Origin: JADKAC01 sp964492065
Lineage (GTDB): Bacteria; Bacteroidota; Bacteroidia; Chitinophagales; BACL12
Reading direction: 5' to 3'
Assembly: GCA_964492065.1 (NCBI GenBank)
Contig: CAZBHH010000008.1
Coordinates: 1 to 64,000, forward strand
DNA length: 64,000 bases
Shown here one piece after another: positions 25,807 through 34,970 of this stretch (position 1 is its first letter; every line of letters starts with the position of its first letter). The notes beneath the pieces are model-generated. The model saw nothing but the letters and a program-made list of their open reading frames with translations, did not search any database and was not told the origin of the DNA. The position numbers and the translations under genes are program-made.

Positions 25807-26652
25807 ATGAGAAATATCACCGAGCTAAAAAAAATGTGTTCGCAGGTGCGCAGGGATATTATCCGCCAGGTACACGCATGTCAGAGCGGGCATCCCGGCG
25901 GTTCTTTAGGTTGCACTGAATATTTTGTCGCCTTGTATTTTGATATCCTAAGGCGTCAACCCGGGTTCAATATGGATGGAACGGGCGAAGACATTTTTTT
26001 TCTGAGCAATGGCCATATTTCACCGGTGTGGTATAGCGTGCTGGCACGCAGCGGGTATTTTCCCGTCGAGGAGTTGAACACTTTCCGGCGCATCAACAGC
26101 CGGTTGCAAGGCCATCCGACCACTCACGAACATTTACCGGGTATCCGGGTAGCCAGTGGCTCGCTGGGACAAGGGATGAGTGTGGCCATCGGCGCCGCAT
26201 TGGCAAAAAAGTTAAACGGCGATACGCATCTCGTCTATTCCCTCCACGGCGACGGCGAAATGGACGAAGGCCAGATATGGGAAGCCGCCATGTTTGCAGC
26301 CCATCATAAAGTGGATAACCTCATCTCCACCATCGACGTGAACGGCCAGCAAATAGACGGTCCTACCAAAGTAGTCATGAACCTGGGCGATCTGCACGCC
26401 AAATGGAAGGCTTTCGGCTGGAATGTCCTGGAATGCAGTGACGGCAACAATATGGAATTGCTGCTTGCCGCCCTCGACAAGGCAAAATCCGAGACCGGCA
26501 AAGGCACCCCGGTGATGGTATTAATGCATACGGTAATGGGCAAAGGCGTTGACTTTATGGAAGGGACAAATCACTGGCATGGCGTGGCGCCCAATGACGA
26601 GCAAGCCGCAAAAGCATTGGCTCAATTAGAGGAAACCTTCGGCGATTTTTAA
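25807..26652 (+). CDS. Transketolase, N-terminal subunit
   Basis: The thiamine-diphosphate-binding half of a two-subunit transketolase (281 aa), which moves two-carbon units between sugar phosphates in the pentose phosphate pathway. It shows SGHPGGSLGCTEYFVALY, the LQGHPTTHEHLPGIRVASGSLGQG region (in two parts), and the ThDP motif GDGEMDEGQIWEAAMFA. The start at 25807 follows the conserved MRNITELKKMC and the promoter box; upstream codons to 25651 are not family-like. The C-terminal half is at 29532, with two VWA genes in between. Confidence 0.94.
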   Translation: MRNITELKKMCSQVRRDIIRQVHACQSGHPGGSLGCTEYFVALYFDILRRQPGFNMDGTGEDIFFLSNGHISPVWYSVLARSGYFPVEELNTFRRINSRLQGHPTTHEHLPGIRVASGSLGQGMSVAIGAALAKKLNGDTHLVYSLHGDGEMDEGQIWEAAMFAAHHKVDNLISTIDVNGQQIDGPTKVVMNLGDLHAKWKAFGWNVLECSDGNNMELLLAALDKAKSETGKGTPVMVLMHTVMGKGVDFMEGTNHWHGVAPNDEQAAKALAQLEETFGDF

Positions 26653-26784
26653 AATCACCGCCAAGGGATTGCTATGGTAATCCGTTTACCCTGTTATACA
26701 CACCCTGCGTTTATCAACTGCACCGTGTAAGGCGGTGGCAAGTTTTTTACTACTATTGCGTTAATATTCTCTATTTAAGTAATA

Positions 26785-28140
26785 ATGAGTCGTTTATTCG
26801 TACTGGTTTTATGCTGTATTGCATTCTCCGTGTCAGCGCAGCCGGCCGAGACCAGGCGCATACTCATTCTGTTGGATGGCAGCGGCAGCATGTTGGAAAC
26901 ATGGAAGGGGACGACAAAATGGGAAGTAGCCAAACGATTAATCGACAAGACATTGGACAGCATCCAGCGGGAGAACCCGTCGGTTGAAATCGGCCTGCGT
27001 GTCTTTGGGCATCAGAGCCCACGTCTGATGCAGGACTGCGAAGACTCAAAACTGGAGGTGCCCATAGGTAAAAATTCGGTGCCGGCCATTCAAAGCAAAC
27101 TCGACGAAATAGTGCCTAAAGGCCATACGCCAATAGCCTATTCACTCTTTCTCGCCGCCGGCGACTTCCCCGATTTACCGGGAACCAACTCTATTATCTT
27201 AATAACCGACGGAATCGAAAACTGTGAGGGCGATCCCTGTGCGAGCGCCGAAGTGCTGGCAAATAAGCGCATTACATTAAAGCCGTTTATCATCGGAATC
27301 GGCCTGGCGGAAACCGACAAAGGCAAGTTCGACTGCGTGGGCACTTACTACGATGCCACGGATGAGGCAACCTTTGAAAATGCGATTAACGTGGTGATTT
27401 CCCAGGCATTGAACAATACAACGCTGCAAATAAACCTGGTGGACGCATTTGGCAAACCCACAGAAACCAATGTGGAGATGACGTTATACGACGCATACAG
27501 CGGTGAAGTGCGCTATAACTTCATACACAGCATTCATGCAAACCTGGAACCCGACACCCTGCAAATTGACCCCATTGGTAAATACAATCTGGTAGTGCAT
27601 ACAACACCGCCGGTAGAAAAGAATAATATTGAACTGAACCCGGGCAAACACAATATCATCGGACTCGATGCGCCGCAGGGAACCTTAGTACTTGAAGAAA
27701 CCGGCAATGTGGGTTTCAGCGAAAAACAATGTGTAATCCGCGACACAGCCTCCGGTGACATTATTTACGTTCAAAACCTGAATACTTCGCAGAAATATAT
27801 TGCAGGCACCTATGATTTGGAAGTGCTGACATTGCCGAGGTTGCAGTTTAATAATTATGCAATCAGGCCGGGTGCCAACAACAAAATTGTCATTCAAAAA
27901 TCCGGCATATTGAGCATCAATGCCAAAGAAAATTTCATTTTCAGTATTTATCATCAGGTGGGAAACGACCTGGTGCAGATTTATGCGGGCAGCCTGCAAA
28001 AGTCAATTACCGATATTGAAATTCAACCGGGGGATTACCTGGTGGTTTACAGGAGCAACACCAGGAAATCCACATTAAATACCGCACAGGTAAACGTGAA
28101 TATCCGAACTAACCGCACCACATCGCTAACGCTGCAATGA
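26785..28140 (+). CDS. Secreted VWA-domain protein, copy 1
   Basis: A 451-aa exported protein. The signal peptide (LFVLVLCCIAFSVSAQ) is followed by a von Willebrand factor A domain (about residues 24-210) with the metal-ion (MIDAS) motif DGSGSM at 31-36 and the strand IILITDGIENCEGDPC, where TDG supplies the last MIDAS Asp. The C-terminal 230 residues are beta-rich repeats (QPGDYLVVYRS, a carboxypeptidase-regulatory-like pattern). VWA proteins bind protein partners through the metal site; the partner here is unknown. The stop overlaps the start of copy 2 (ATGA). Both sit between the two transketolase subunit genes. Confidence 0.88.
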   Translation: MSRLFVLVLCCIAFSVSAQPAETRRILILLDGSGSMLETWKGTTKWEVAKRLIDKTLDSIQRENPSVEIGLRVFGHQSPRLMQDCEDSKLEVPIGKNSVPAIQSKLDEIVPKGHTPIAYSLFLAAGDFPDLPGTNSIILITDGIENCEGDPCASAEVLANKRITLKPFIIGIGLAETDKGKFDCVGTYYDATDEATFENAINVVISQALNNTTLQINLVDAFGKPTETNVEMTLYDAYSGEVRYNFIHSIHANLEPDTLQIDPIGKYNLVVHTTPPVEKNNIELNPGKHNIIGLDAPQGTLVLEETGNVGFSEKQCVIRDTASGDIIYVQNLNTSQKYIAGTYDLEVLTLPRLQFNNYAIRPGANNKIVIQKSGILSINAKENFIFSIYHQVGNDLVQIYAGSLQKSITDIEIQPGDYLVVYRSNTRKSTLNTAQVNVNIRTNRTTSLTLQ

Positions 28141-29528
28141 AAGTAAGACATGCATACCGCCGCTGCTGGGTACTCGCTTTAGCGTGTATCAGCCTGAGTA
28201 TCGCCCCGGTGCAAAGGATAATCGCACAGGACACTGCGGCAACTACCCGCATTCTGTTTATCATGGATGCTTCCCGCAGTATGCTTGCAACCTGGGGAAA
28301 CAGCACCAAATTTAATATCGCCCGCCAACTGATATTTCAAATCGCCGATAGTATTGACCAGTATCCAACGGTTCAAACGGGGTTGCGATTATATGGGCAC
28401 CAGACACCACATCCCTATAACGATTGCAACGACACTAAGCTGGAAGTAAAATTTAAGAGCAATAACAGCATCAATATCAAAACAAAATTGAATAATATTT
28501 TTCCCCAGGGAGTAACGCCAATTTCGCTGTCACTGCGGCAATCCATGCTCGATTTCGGCGAACCCAACCCCAAGTACCGCAATATTGTCGTACTGATAAC
28601 GGACGGCGCCGAGTCCTGCGGCAATAACCCCTGTGAAGTAATCCTGGAGATGAAACAAAAGGGTATTATCACGAAATCATTTGTACTGGCTTTGGACCTG
28701 GAGGATGAAGAGGAAATAAAACAGGTGGAGTGCATGGGAGACTACATGAATATGCAAACGCCGAACGAGGCATCGGCAGTGGTCTCCGCTATCCTCGGCA
28801 AGGTCTTTAACTCCACGACAGTGCGCCTGGATTTACTGGATGCCTACCAACGCCCTACCGAAACAGATTTGATGTTCACCCTGTTCGACTCCGAATCCGG
28901 CCGCTACAAGTACAACTACTACCACACTTTATCGCCCAAAGGCCTGCCCGACACTATTGCGGTGGATCCCGCCTACGGGTATAATTTAAAGGTGCACTCA
29001 CGGCCGCCGGTATCGAAAAGCGATATTTACTTTACGCCTTTTGAATACAATGTAATTTCAGCAAACACTCCCCAGGGCGATTTGCTCATTTCCATGCGTG
29101 GCGCATCCCAGAAACGCAACACCCAATGCATTGTAAAACAACACGGCGAAATAATTGAAGTGCAACCCGTTGGCGCAACGGTAAACTACCTCACGGGAAA
29201 GTATGACATTGAAATTTTAACTTTGCCCATTATTAAAATTAAGGGAGCGGAAATTGAACAGGATAAAACTACCACCATCGAAATTCCTTCACCGGGTTTT
29301 ATTACCTTCATCAAAGCACAGGAATTATTTGGCGGCATTTATATTTACAACGATAACCAATGGGTAGAAATATTTGAATTGTCGAATGCAGATTTGAGGG
29401 AATCGCTCGCTTTGCAGCCTGGAAAATACAAAGTGATATATCGCTATAAAAACTCGCTGACGATGACGAGTACCAGAGAAACGGATTTTGAAATTATTAC
29501 AGGAACATCAATCACATTAAAACTATAG
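28137..29528 (+). CDS. Secreted VWA-domain protein, copy 2
   Basis: A 463-aa paralogue of the preceding protein with the same layout. The signal peptide is CWVLALACISLSIAPVQ, then a VWA domain with MIDAS DASRSM at 44-49, the TDGAESCGNNPC strand, and a shared NDTKLEV segment, then beta-rich repeats. The two align over their whole length by eye (TETDLMFTLFDSESG against TETNVEMTLYDAYSG). The start overlaps the upstream stop by 4 bp, so coupling is likely. The transketolase C-subunit TTG start lies 3 bp after its stop, linking these genes to central metabolism in one transcript. Confidence 0.87.
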   Translation: MKVRHAYRRCWVLALACISLSIAPVQRIIAQDTAATTRILFIMDASRSMLATWGNSTKFNIARQLIFQIADSIDQYPTVQTGLRLYGHQTPHPYNDCNDTKLEVKFKSNNSINIKTKLNNIFPQGVTPISLSLRQSMLDFGEPNPKYRNIVVLITDGAESCGNNPCEVILEMKQKGIITKSFVLALDLEDEEEIKQVECMGDYMNMQTPNEASAVVSAILGKVFNSTTVRLDLLDAYQRPTETDLMFTLFDSESGRYKYNYYHTLSPKGLPDTIAVDPAYGYNLKVHSRPPVSKSDIYFTPFEYNVISANTPQGDLLISMRGASQKRNTQCIVKQHGEIIEVQPVGATVNYLTGKYDIEILTLPIIKIKGAEIEQDKTTTIEIPSPGFITFIKAQELFGGIYIYNDNQWVEIFELSNADLRESLALQPGKYKVIYRYKNSLTMTSTRETDFEIITGTSITLKL

Positions 29529-29531
29529 CAA

Positions 29532-30494
29532 TTGATTAACATAGATTACTCCAATCAAAAGGACACCCGTTCGGGATTCGGCGCAGGAATGGCTGAATTG
29601 GGGAAAAGCAATCCCGACGTTGTAGCGTTGTGCGCTGATCTCGTGGGCTCATTGAAATTAGAGGCATTTATCAAGGAACATCCCGAGCGGTTTTTACAGT
29701 GCGGGATTGCGGAGGCAAATATGATGAGTATCGCCGCAGGTTTAACCATTGGCGGGAAGATTCCCTTTGCCTGCACCTTTGCCAATTTTGCGACCGGCAG
29801 GGTGTACGACCAGGTGCGGCAATCCATCGCCTATTCGGGTAAAAACGTAAAAATTGCCGCCTCTCACGCCGGACTCACCCTGGGAGAAGACGGGGCGACG
29901 CACCAGATTCTGGAAGATATCGGGTTGATGCAGATGTTGCCGGGGATGACCGTAATTAACCCCTGCGATTACAATCAGACACGGGCGGCCACCATTGCAG
30001 CAGCGGCCTATCCGGGCCCGGTGTATCTGCGGTTTGGCAGGCCTAAGTGGCCGATTTTTACCAAGGCCGATCAGCCGTTTCACATCGGCAAAGCATGGAA
30101 GATCAGCGAGGGAAATGACGTGAGTATATTTGCAACCGGCCACCTCGTGCTAAAGGCTATCGAGGCGGCAAATATCCTTGAACAACAGGGCATCGCTGCG
30201 GAAGTCATCAATATTCACACGATCAAACCTCTGGATACGGCGGCAATTCTGGAAAGCGTGAAGAAAACGAGATGTGCCGTGACGGCAGAGGAGCACCAGA
30301 TGATTGGCGGGCTGGGAAGTGTGGTGGCACAAACACTGGCCGGCAGCTTCCCCGCTCCTGTGGAATTCGTTGCCGTGAACGACAAATTTGGCGAGAGCGG
30401 GCCACCGGAAAAATTACTGGAGAAATACGGGCTCACCACCGATGCGATTGTCAAAGCGGCAATCCAATCCATAGCGAAAAAAAACAATGGGTAA
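29532..30494 (+). CDS. Transketolase, C-terminal subunit
   Basis: The pyrimidine-binding and C-terminal half of the split transketolase (320 aa). It shows the DTRSGFGAGMAELGKSNPDV start, the ThDP-activating Glu region CGIAEANMMSIAAGL, ASHAGLTLGEDGATHQILED, and the C-terminal domain (AEEHQMIGGLGSVVAQ). The start is TTG, 3 bp behind the second VWA gene; no better start precedes the conserved region. It must pair with the product of 25807-26652. Confidence 0.94.
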   Translation: MINIDYSNQKDTRSGFGAGMAELGKSNPDVVALCADLVGSLKLEAFIKEHPERFLQCGIAEANMMSIAAGLTIGGKIPFACTFANFATGRVYDQVRQSIAYSGKNVKIAASHAGLTLGEDGATHQILEDIGLMQMLPGMTVINPCDYNQTRAATIAAAAYPGPVYLRFGRPKWPIFTKADQPFHIGKAWKISEGNDVSIFATGHLVLKAIEAANILEQQGIAAEVINIHTIKPLDTAAILESVKKTRCAVTAEEHQMIGGLGSVVAQTLAGSFPAPVEFVAVNDKFGESGPPEKLLEKYGLTTDAIVKAAIQSIAKKNNG

Positions 30495-30566
30495 TCGCTG
30501 TAAATAATTGCGTTCTTTTGAAAACGAGGCACAAATCCCCATTCACTAATTAAAGTGTAAATTACT

Positions 30567-31226
30567 ATGGAATATAATTACAACTCGTCCCGCAACATGC
30601 TTCAAATGAAGGAGTACGGGCGCAATATTCAAAACCTGGTGCAGTATGCCGCCACAATTGAAGACGATGCATTGCGCAATCAACTGGTAGCCGACATCAT
30701 CGACCTGATGGGAACTTTGAATCCCAACCTGCGGAATGTGGAAGATTACCGCCATAAACTCTGGGATCACCTGTTTATGATATCGGATTTTAAACTCAAG
30801 GCCGATTCGCCCTACCCAATCCCCACCCGCGAACTGCTCAAACGACACACAATGGTGCTCGAATACCCGAAAGAAAATGTAAAATTCAGGCATTATGGCC
30901 GCTATGTGGAATCGATGATTGAAAAGGCAAAGGGCATTGCCGACCCCGAAAAGAAAAAGGAGTTTGTAGAGATAATCGGCAATTACATGAAGTTGGTATA
31001 TCAGAACTGGAACCGCGAAAATGTCACCGACGATATCATTAAAAATGATCTGCGGTTTCTCTCGGGCAATGAACTGTCGCTGGACGATGAAAGCAATTTG
31101 GATTCGTTGAGCCGTTCGAGCCGCAAGACAATCCAGCCACAACAAAAACCCAATCTAAATAAACAGGGAAAGAAAAACTTTAAATCAAACCGGTTTCAAA
31201 ACCGCAACCACAAAAAAAACCGGTAA
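30567..31226 (+). CDS. DUF4290 family protein
   Basis: A 219-aa cytoplasmic protein of the Bacteroidota-specific DUF4290 family, mainly helical, with the conserved beginning MEYNYNSSRNMLQMKEYGRN and the WDHLFMISDFKL segment. The C-terminal 50 residues are Lys/Asn/Gln-rich and basic (QNRNHKKNR end), which suggests nucleic-acid or membrane-surface contact, but no function is known. The stop overlaps the murA start by one base (TAATG), an adjacency that recurs in the phylum. Confidence 0.92.
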   Translation: MEYNYNSSRNMLQMKEYGRNIQNLVQYAATIEDDALRNQLVADIIDLMGTLNPNLRNVEDYRHKLWDHLFMISDFKLKADSPYPIPTRELLKRHTMVLEYPKENVKFRHYGRYVESMIEKAKGIADPEKKKEFVEIIGNYMKLVYQNWNRENVTDDIIKNDLRFLSGNELSLDDESNLDSLSRSSRKTIQPQQKPNLNKQGKKNFKSNRFQNRNHKKNR

Positions 31227-32530
31227 TGGACGCATTTGAGATAGAAGGAGGATATAAATTACACGGCGAGATAATCCCGCAGGGTGCAAAAAACGAAGCG
31301 CTACAGGTTTTGTGTGCCGTATTATTGACCGATGAAGAGGTACGCATTTCCAATATCCCCGATATCCGGGATGTAAACCTGTTGATAGAACTGCTCGCCG
31401 ATATCGGCGTGAAAGTAACCAGGGAAAATACGGACACCTACTTATTCAAAGCCGATGCCGTAGATATCGATTTCCTGAAATCGGATACATTCAAGGAAAA
31501 GAGCAAAAAACTGCGTGGTTCAGTAATGATATTGGGGCCATTGCTCGCCAGGTTTAAACACGCCAGTTTACCGAAACCCGGCGGCGATAAGATCGGGCGC
31601 CGCAGGCTGGATACCCACTTTTTGGGTTTTGTCAAACTCGGCGCAGTATTTAATTACGATTCAAAAGATGCTTTTTTTACTATTGATGCTTCGCGGTTAC
31701 ACGGCAGCTATATGCTGTTGGATGAAGCCTCTGTAACCGGGACTGCCAACGTATTAATGGCTGCCGTAATGGCCGAAGGCGTCACTACCATTTACAATGC
31801 GGCATGCGAGCCCTACCTGCAACAGTTGTGCAACATGCTGGTACAGATGGGCGCCAGGATCAGCGGTATCGGATCCAATTTGTTGCGCATCGAAGGCGTT
31901 TCCAAATTAAAAGGCACCGAACACCGCCTGCTCCCCGACATGATAGAAATAGGCAGCTTTATCGGTATGGCGGCGATGACCGGCAGCGCCTTGACCATCC
32001 GCAATGTGCGCTACGATATGCTGGGCTTAATACCCGAAGTATTCCGGAAACTGGGAGTGCAATTTGAATTGCGGGATGACGACATTGTCATCCCCGAACA
32101 GGATGTCTATGAAATTCAAAGTTTTATCGACGGCTCCATACTGACAATAGCAGATGCGCCCTGGCCGGGATTTACCCCCGACCTACTCTCCATTATCCTG
32201 GTGGTAGCCACGCAGGCAAAGGGCAGTGTACTCATTCACCAGAAAATGTTTGAATCCCGCCTGTTTTTCGTCGATAAACTCATTGATATGGGGGCACAGA
32301 TTATTCTGTGTGACCCGCATCGTGCCACCGTAATCGGCTTGAACCGCCGCTTTAAATTGCGGGGAATTGAGATGAGTTCGCCCGATATCCGGGCCGGAGT
32401 CGCTTTGCTGATAGCCGCCATGTCGGCAGAAGGAAAAAGCATTATCCGCAATATTCATCAAATTGACAGAGGTTATCAACATATAGATACACGTCTCAAT
32501 GCGCTAGGCGCTCGCATACGCAGATTTTAA
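31226..32530 (+). CDS. murA: UDP-N-acetylglucosamine 1-carboxyvinyltransferase
   Basis: Transfers enolpyruvate from PEP to UDP-GlcNAc, the first committed step of peptidoglycan synthesis (434 aa). It has the EPSP-synthase fold with GAKNEALQVLCAVLL near the start, LRGSVMILGPLLARF, and DIRAGVALLIAA near the end. The loop that normally holds the fosfomycin-reactive Cys115 (PGGC-IG) reads PGGDKIG, that is Asp instead of Cys. This substitution keeps activity but prevents the covalent attack by fosfomycin in other bacteria. Confidence 0.97.
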   Translation: MDAFEIEGGYKLHGEIIPQGAKNEALQVLCAVLLTDEEVRISNIPDIRDVNLLIELLADIGVKVTRENTDTYLFKADAVDIDFLKSDTFKEKSKKLRGSVMILGPLLARFKHASLPKPGGDKIGRRRLDTHFLGFVKLGAVFNYDSKDAFFTIDASRLHGSYMLLDEASVTGTANVLMAAVMAEGVTTIYNAACEPYLQQLCNMLVQMGARISGIGSNLLRIEGVSKLKGTEHRLLPDMIEIGSFIGMAAMTGSALTIRNVRYDMLGLIPEVFRKLGVQFELRDDDIVIPEQDVYEIQSFIDGSILTIADAPWPGFTPDLLSIILVVATQAKGSVLIHQKMFESRLFFVDKLIDMGAQIILCDPHRATVIGLNRRFKLRGIEMSSPDIRAGVALLIAAMSAEGKSIIRNIHQIDRGYQHIDTRLNALGARIRRF

Positions 32531-32627
32531 CCGTTTGTGACAAATACCGCCCTTTTAGTAGTGCAACCTTCCGGATTATTTTTACTGTCATTAACAAAAA
32601 TGTTGCATTACTCAAAAAGATAGAATT

Positions 32628-33179
32628 ATGTTGTCTAAATTGAAATTCAGAAACTTCCTGTTTTCATCTCTTTTGGGCATATTGGTAATTGCCTCCGGCA
32701 CTCTGTTTTCTCATTATGGAGATAAAAATTTGCTGGTTGGTGACAAGGCGCCCAATATCACTTGCGAAAATATGATTGGAAATTGCACCGAACTGGATGA
32801 CCTGTCCGGTAAGATGGTATTGCTGGAGTTTTGGGGATCCAGCAATCGCAGCAGCATGACCGATCACCAGGAATTAGAAAAAATCTATGCCGAGTTTAAA
32901 GACAGGAAATTTAAGGGCGGCAATGGTTTTGAGGTGTATAGCGTAGCCCTGGACGATTCGCAGCAGCAATGGGAAATGGCCACAAAACGAGATAAAAACA
33001 GTTGGATATATACCATGCGCAACCCTAAACGCTGGAATTCCAAAGCGGCGCTGGATTATAATATCCAATCTGTTCCACGCTATTTCCTGATAAATGGCGA
33101 TGGGGAAATTATCCATTCCCTGTTCATGATTAAAGAACTGCCCGAGATTCTGGAAAAGTACGCCGGAAAACCGAAGTGA
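32628..33179 (+). CDS. Thioredoxin-fold (TlpA/AhpC-like) protein without a CXXC
   Basis: A 183-aa protein with one N-terminal anchor or signal (FLFSSLLGILVIASGTLFS) and a redoxin fold: VGDKAPNI, then LLEFWGSSNRSSM at the place where TlpA-like proteins have FWASWCGPC, and SVPRYFLINGDGEI with the cis-Pro loop. Both active-site cysteines are absent, so disulfide exchange is unlikely; a chaperone-like or binding role is conceivable. The start at 32628 is supported by the signal sequence. It stands between murA and grpE with about 70-100 bp on either side. Confidence 0.82.
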   Translation: MLSKLKFRNFLFSSLLGILVIASGTLFSHYGDKNLLVGDKAPNITCENMIGNCTELDDLSGKMVLLEFWGSSNRSSMTDHQELEKIYAEFKDRKFKGGNGFEVYSVALDDSQQQWEMATKRDKNSWIYTMRNPKRWNSKAALDYNIQSVPRYFLINGDGEIIHSLFMIKELPEILEKYAGKPK

Positions 33180-33251
33180 CACTTTGGCATCAAAGATACC
33201 ATGGCTCTGTTTTTGACCTAAGCGCCGGTACAAAAAACACATAAGAGCGGT

Positions 33252-33809
33252 ATGTCCAAACACAAAGGTAAAGATGTGGATGAAAAATCATTCACAATGG
33301 AAGAAGAGCGCAATCAATCCGGCAGCGATAAAGATTTGATGGATAAGGACGCAATCTCAGCGGATGCACAATCGAAATTAAGTCAACAACTCGAAGAGCA
33401 AAAGGATAAATTTATTCGCCTGCTCGCCGAATTTGAAAATTACAAACGGCGCACTTCCAAAGAGCGCATTGAAATGCTTAAAGTGGCAGGTCAGGATGTC
33501 ATCGCCGATCTGCTTCCGGCATTGGATGATATCGACCGTGCCGAACAGGTGATGCAAGAGGCAAACGATATCGATGCCATCCGGGAAGGCCTCAATTTAA
33601 TCAGCGAAAAAATCAAGAGTATCCTAAAAGCAAAAGGGCTGGAGAACATCGTCAAGAAAGGCGATGCCTTTGACACCGAAACGATGGAAGCCATTTCGGA
33701 ATTGGAATCGGGTGAGGAATTTAGCGGCAAGGTAGTGGAGGTCTTGGTAAAGGGATATACCCTGAATGATAAGATAATCAGATATGCCAAAGTGGTGGTA
33801 GGAAAATAA
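33252..33809 (+). CDS. grpE: GrpE nucleotide exchange factor
   Basis: Releases ADP from DnaK during the chaperone cycle (185 aa). An acidic N-terminal tail precedes a long coiled coil (about residues 40-85) with FIRLLAEFENYKRRTSKERI, and the C-terminal beta-wing carries the ALDDIDRAEQ and VKGYTLNDKIIRYAKVVVGK marks. dnaJ starts 1 bp after the stop, a standard pair. dnaK is not in the window. Confidence 0.97.
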   Translation: MSKHKGKDVDEKSFTMEEERNQSGSDKDLMDKDAISADAQSKLSQQLEEQKDKFIRLLAEFENYKRRTSKERIEMLKVAGQDVIADLLPALDDIDRAEQVMQEANDIDAIREGLNLISEKIKSILKAKGLENIVKKGDAFDTETMEAISELESGEEFSGKVVEVLVKGYTLNDKIIRYAKVVVGK

Positions 33810-33810
33810 T

Positions 33811-34968
33811 ATGGCAAAGCGTGACTATTATGAAGTTCTGGGCGTAAGCCGCAGTGCCGGTGCGGAAGAAATAAAAAAGGCGTATCGCAAACTCGCACTG
33901 CAGTATCACCCCGACAAGAACCCGGGCGATAAGGCCTCGGAGGAAAAATTCAAAGAGGCCGCCGAAGCCTATGACGTATTGAGCAATGCGGAGAAAAAGC
34001 AGCGGTACGATCAGTTTGGCCATGCCGGCATGAGTGGCGGCGGCGGATTTGGCGGCGGCAATATGAATATGGAGGATATTTTCAGCCAGTTTGGCGACAT
34101 ATTCGGCGAATCCATTTTCGAAAACTTTTTTGGCGGCGGCAACAGAGGCGGACGACGCAGCGCCACAGGCCGTAAAGGCAGTAATATCCGCATCAAGGTA
34201 AAACTCACACTCCAGGAAATTGCCAATGGCGCACGCAAGACTATTAAGGTAAAAAAATACGTGCCCTGTGATACCTGCCACGGTACCGGCGCTAAAGACA
34301 GCAACTCGGTGCAAACCTGTAAAACTTGTAACGGGCAGGGACACGTACGGCGGGTAACCAATACCATACTCGGGCAGATGCAGACCACTCAGACCTGCCC
34401 TACCTGTCATGGCACAGGCCAAACAATCACCGCCAATTGTGTGAAGTGTCATGGCGACGGGAAGATATATGGAGAAGACACAATTACATTAGAAATTCCG
34501 GCAGGAGTTACAGATGGCATAGAACTGAGCATGAGTGGAAAGGGAAATGCCGGCGACAAGGGCGGCCCGAGCGGCGATTTGCTCATTAGTATCGAGGAAG
34601 TTCCACATCCCGAATTAAAGCGGGAGGGCAATCACGTGCTGCACAATCTGTATATCAATTTTGCCGATGCCGCACTGGGAACACAGGTGGAAGTGCCTAC
34701 CATCGACGGCAAGGTGCGGGTTAAAATTCCCGAAGGCACACAAAGCGGCCATATCATGCGGTTAAAGGGTAAGGGATTGCCCGGCTTGAATACTTATGGA
34801 AAGGGCGATGAAATTATCCAGGTAAATATCTGGGTGCCGAAGCAATTAAACAGTGAAGAAAAGAAATTATTGGAAAAAATAAGAACATCAAAAAATTTCC
34901 AGCCCGATGTAATTGAGACAAAAAAAGAAAAGCATTTTTTCGATAAAATGCGCAACCTGTTCGGGTGA
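33811..34968 (+). CDS. dnaJ: Chaperone protein DnaJ
   Basis: Class I Hsp40 that stimulates DnaK ATPase and binds unfolded proteins (385 aa). The J domain has YHPDKNPGDK with the HPD motif at about residues 32-34. A Gly/Phe-rich linker with GGGGFGGGNMNMED follows. Four zinc-binding CxxCxGxG repeats (CDTCHGTG, CKTCNGQG, CPTCHGTG, CVKCHGDG) lie at about residues 150-215. The C-terminal substrate domains are complete. It is cotranscribed with grpE and convergent with hisS, with only 2 bp between the stops. Confidence 0.98.
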   Translation: MAKRDYYEVLGVSRSAGAEEIKKAYRKLALQYHPDKNPGDKASEEKFKEAAEAYDVLSNAEKKQRYDQFGHAGMSGGGGFGGGNMNMEDIFSQFGDIFGESIFENFFGGGNRGGRRSATGRKGSNIRIKVKLTLQEIANGARKTIKVKKYVPCDTCHGTGAKDSNSVQTCKTCNGQGHVRRVTNTILGQMQTTQTCPTCHGTGQTITANCVKCHGDGKIYGEDTITLEIPAGVTDGIELSMSGKGNAGDKGGPSGDLLISIEEVPHPELKREGNHVLHNLYINFADAALGTQVEVPTIDGKVRVKIPEGTQSGHIMRLKGKGLPGLNTYGKGDEIIQVNIWVPKQLNSEEKKLLEKIRTSKNFQPDVIETKKEKHFFDKMRNLFG

Positions 34969-34970
34969 AA

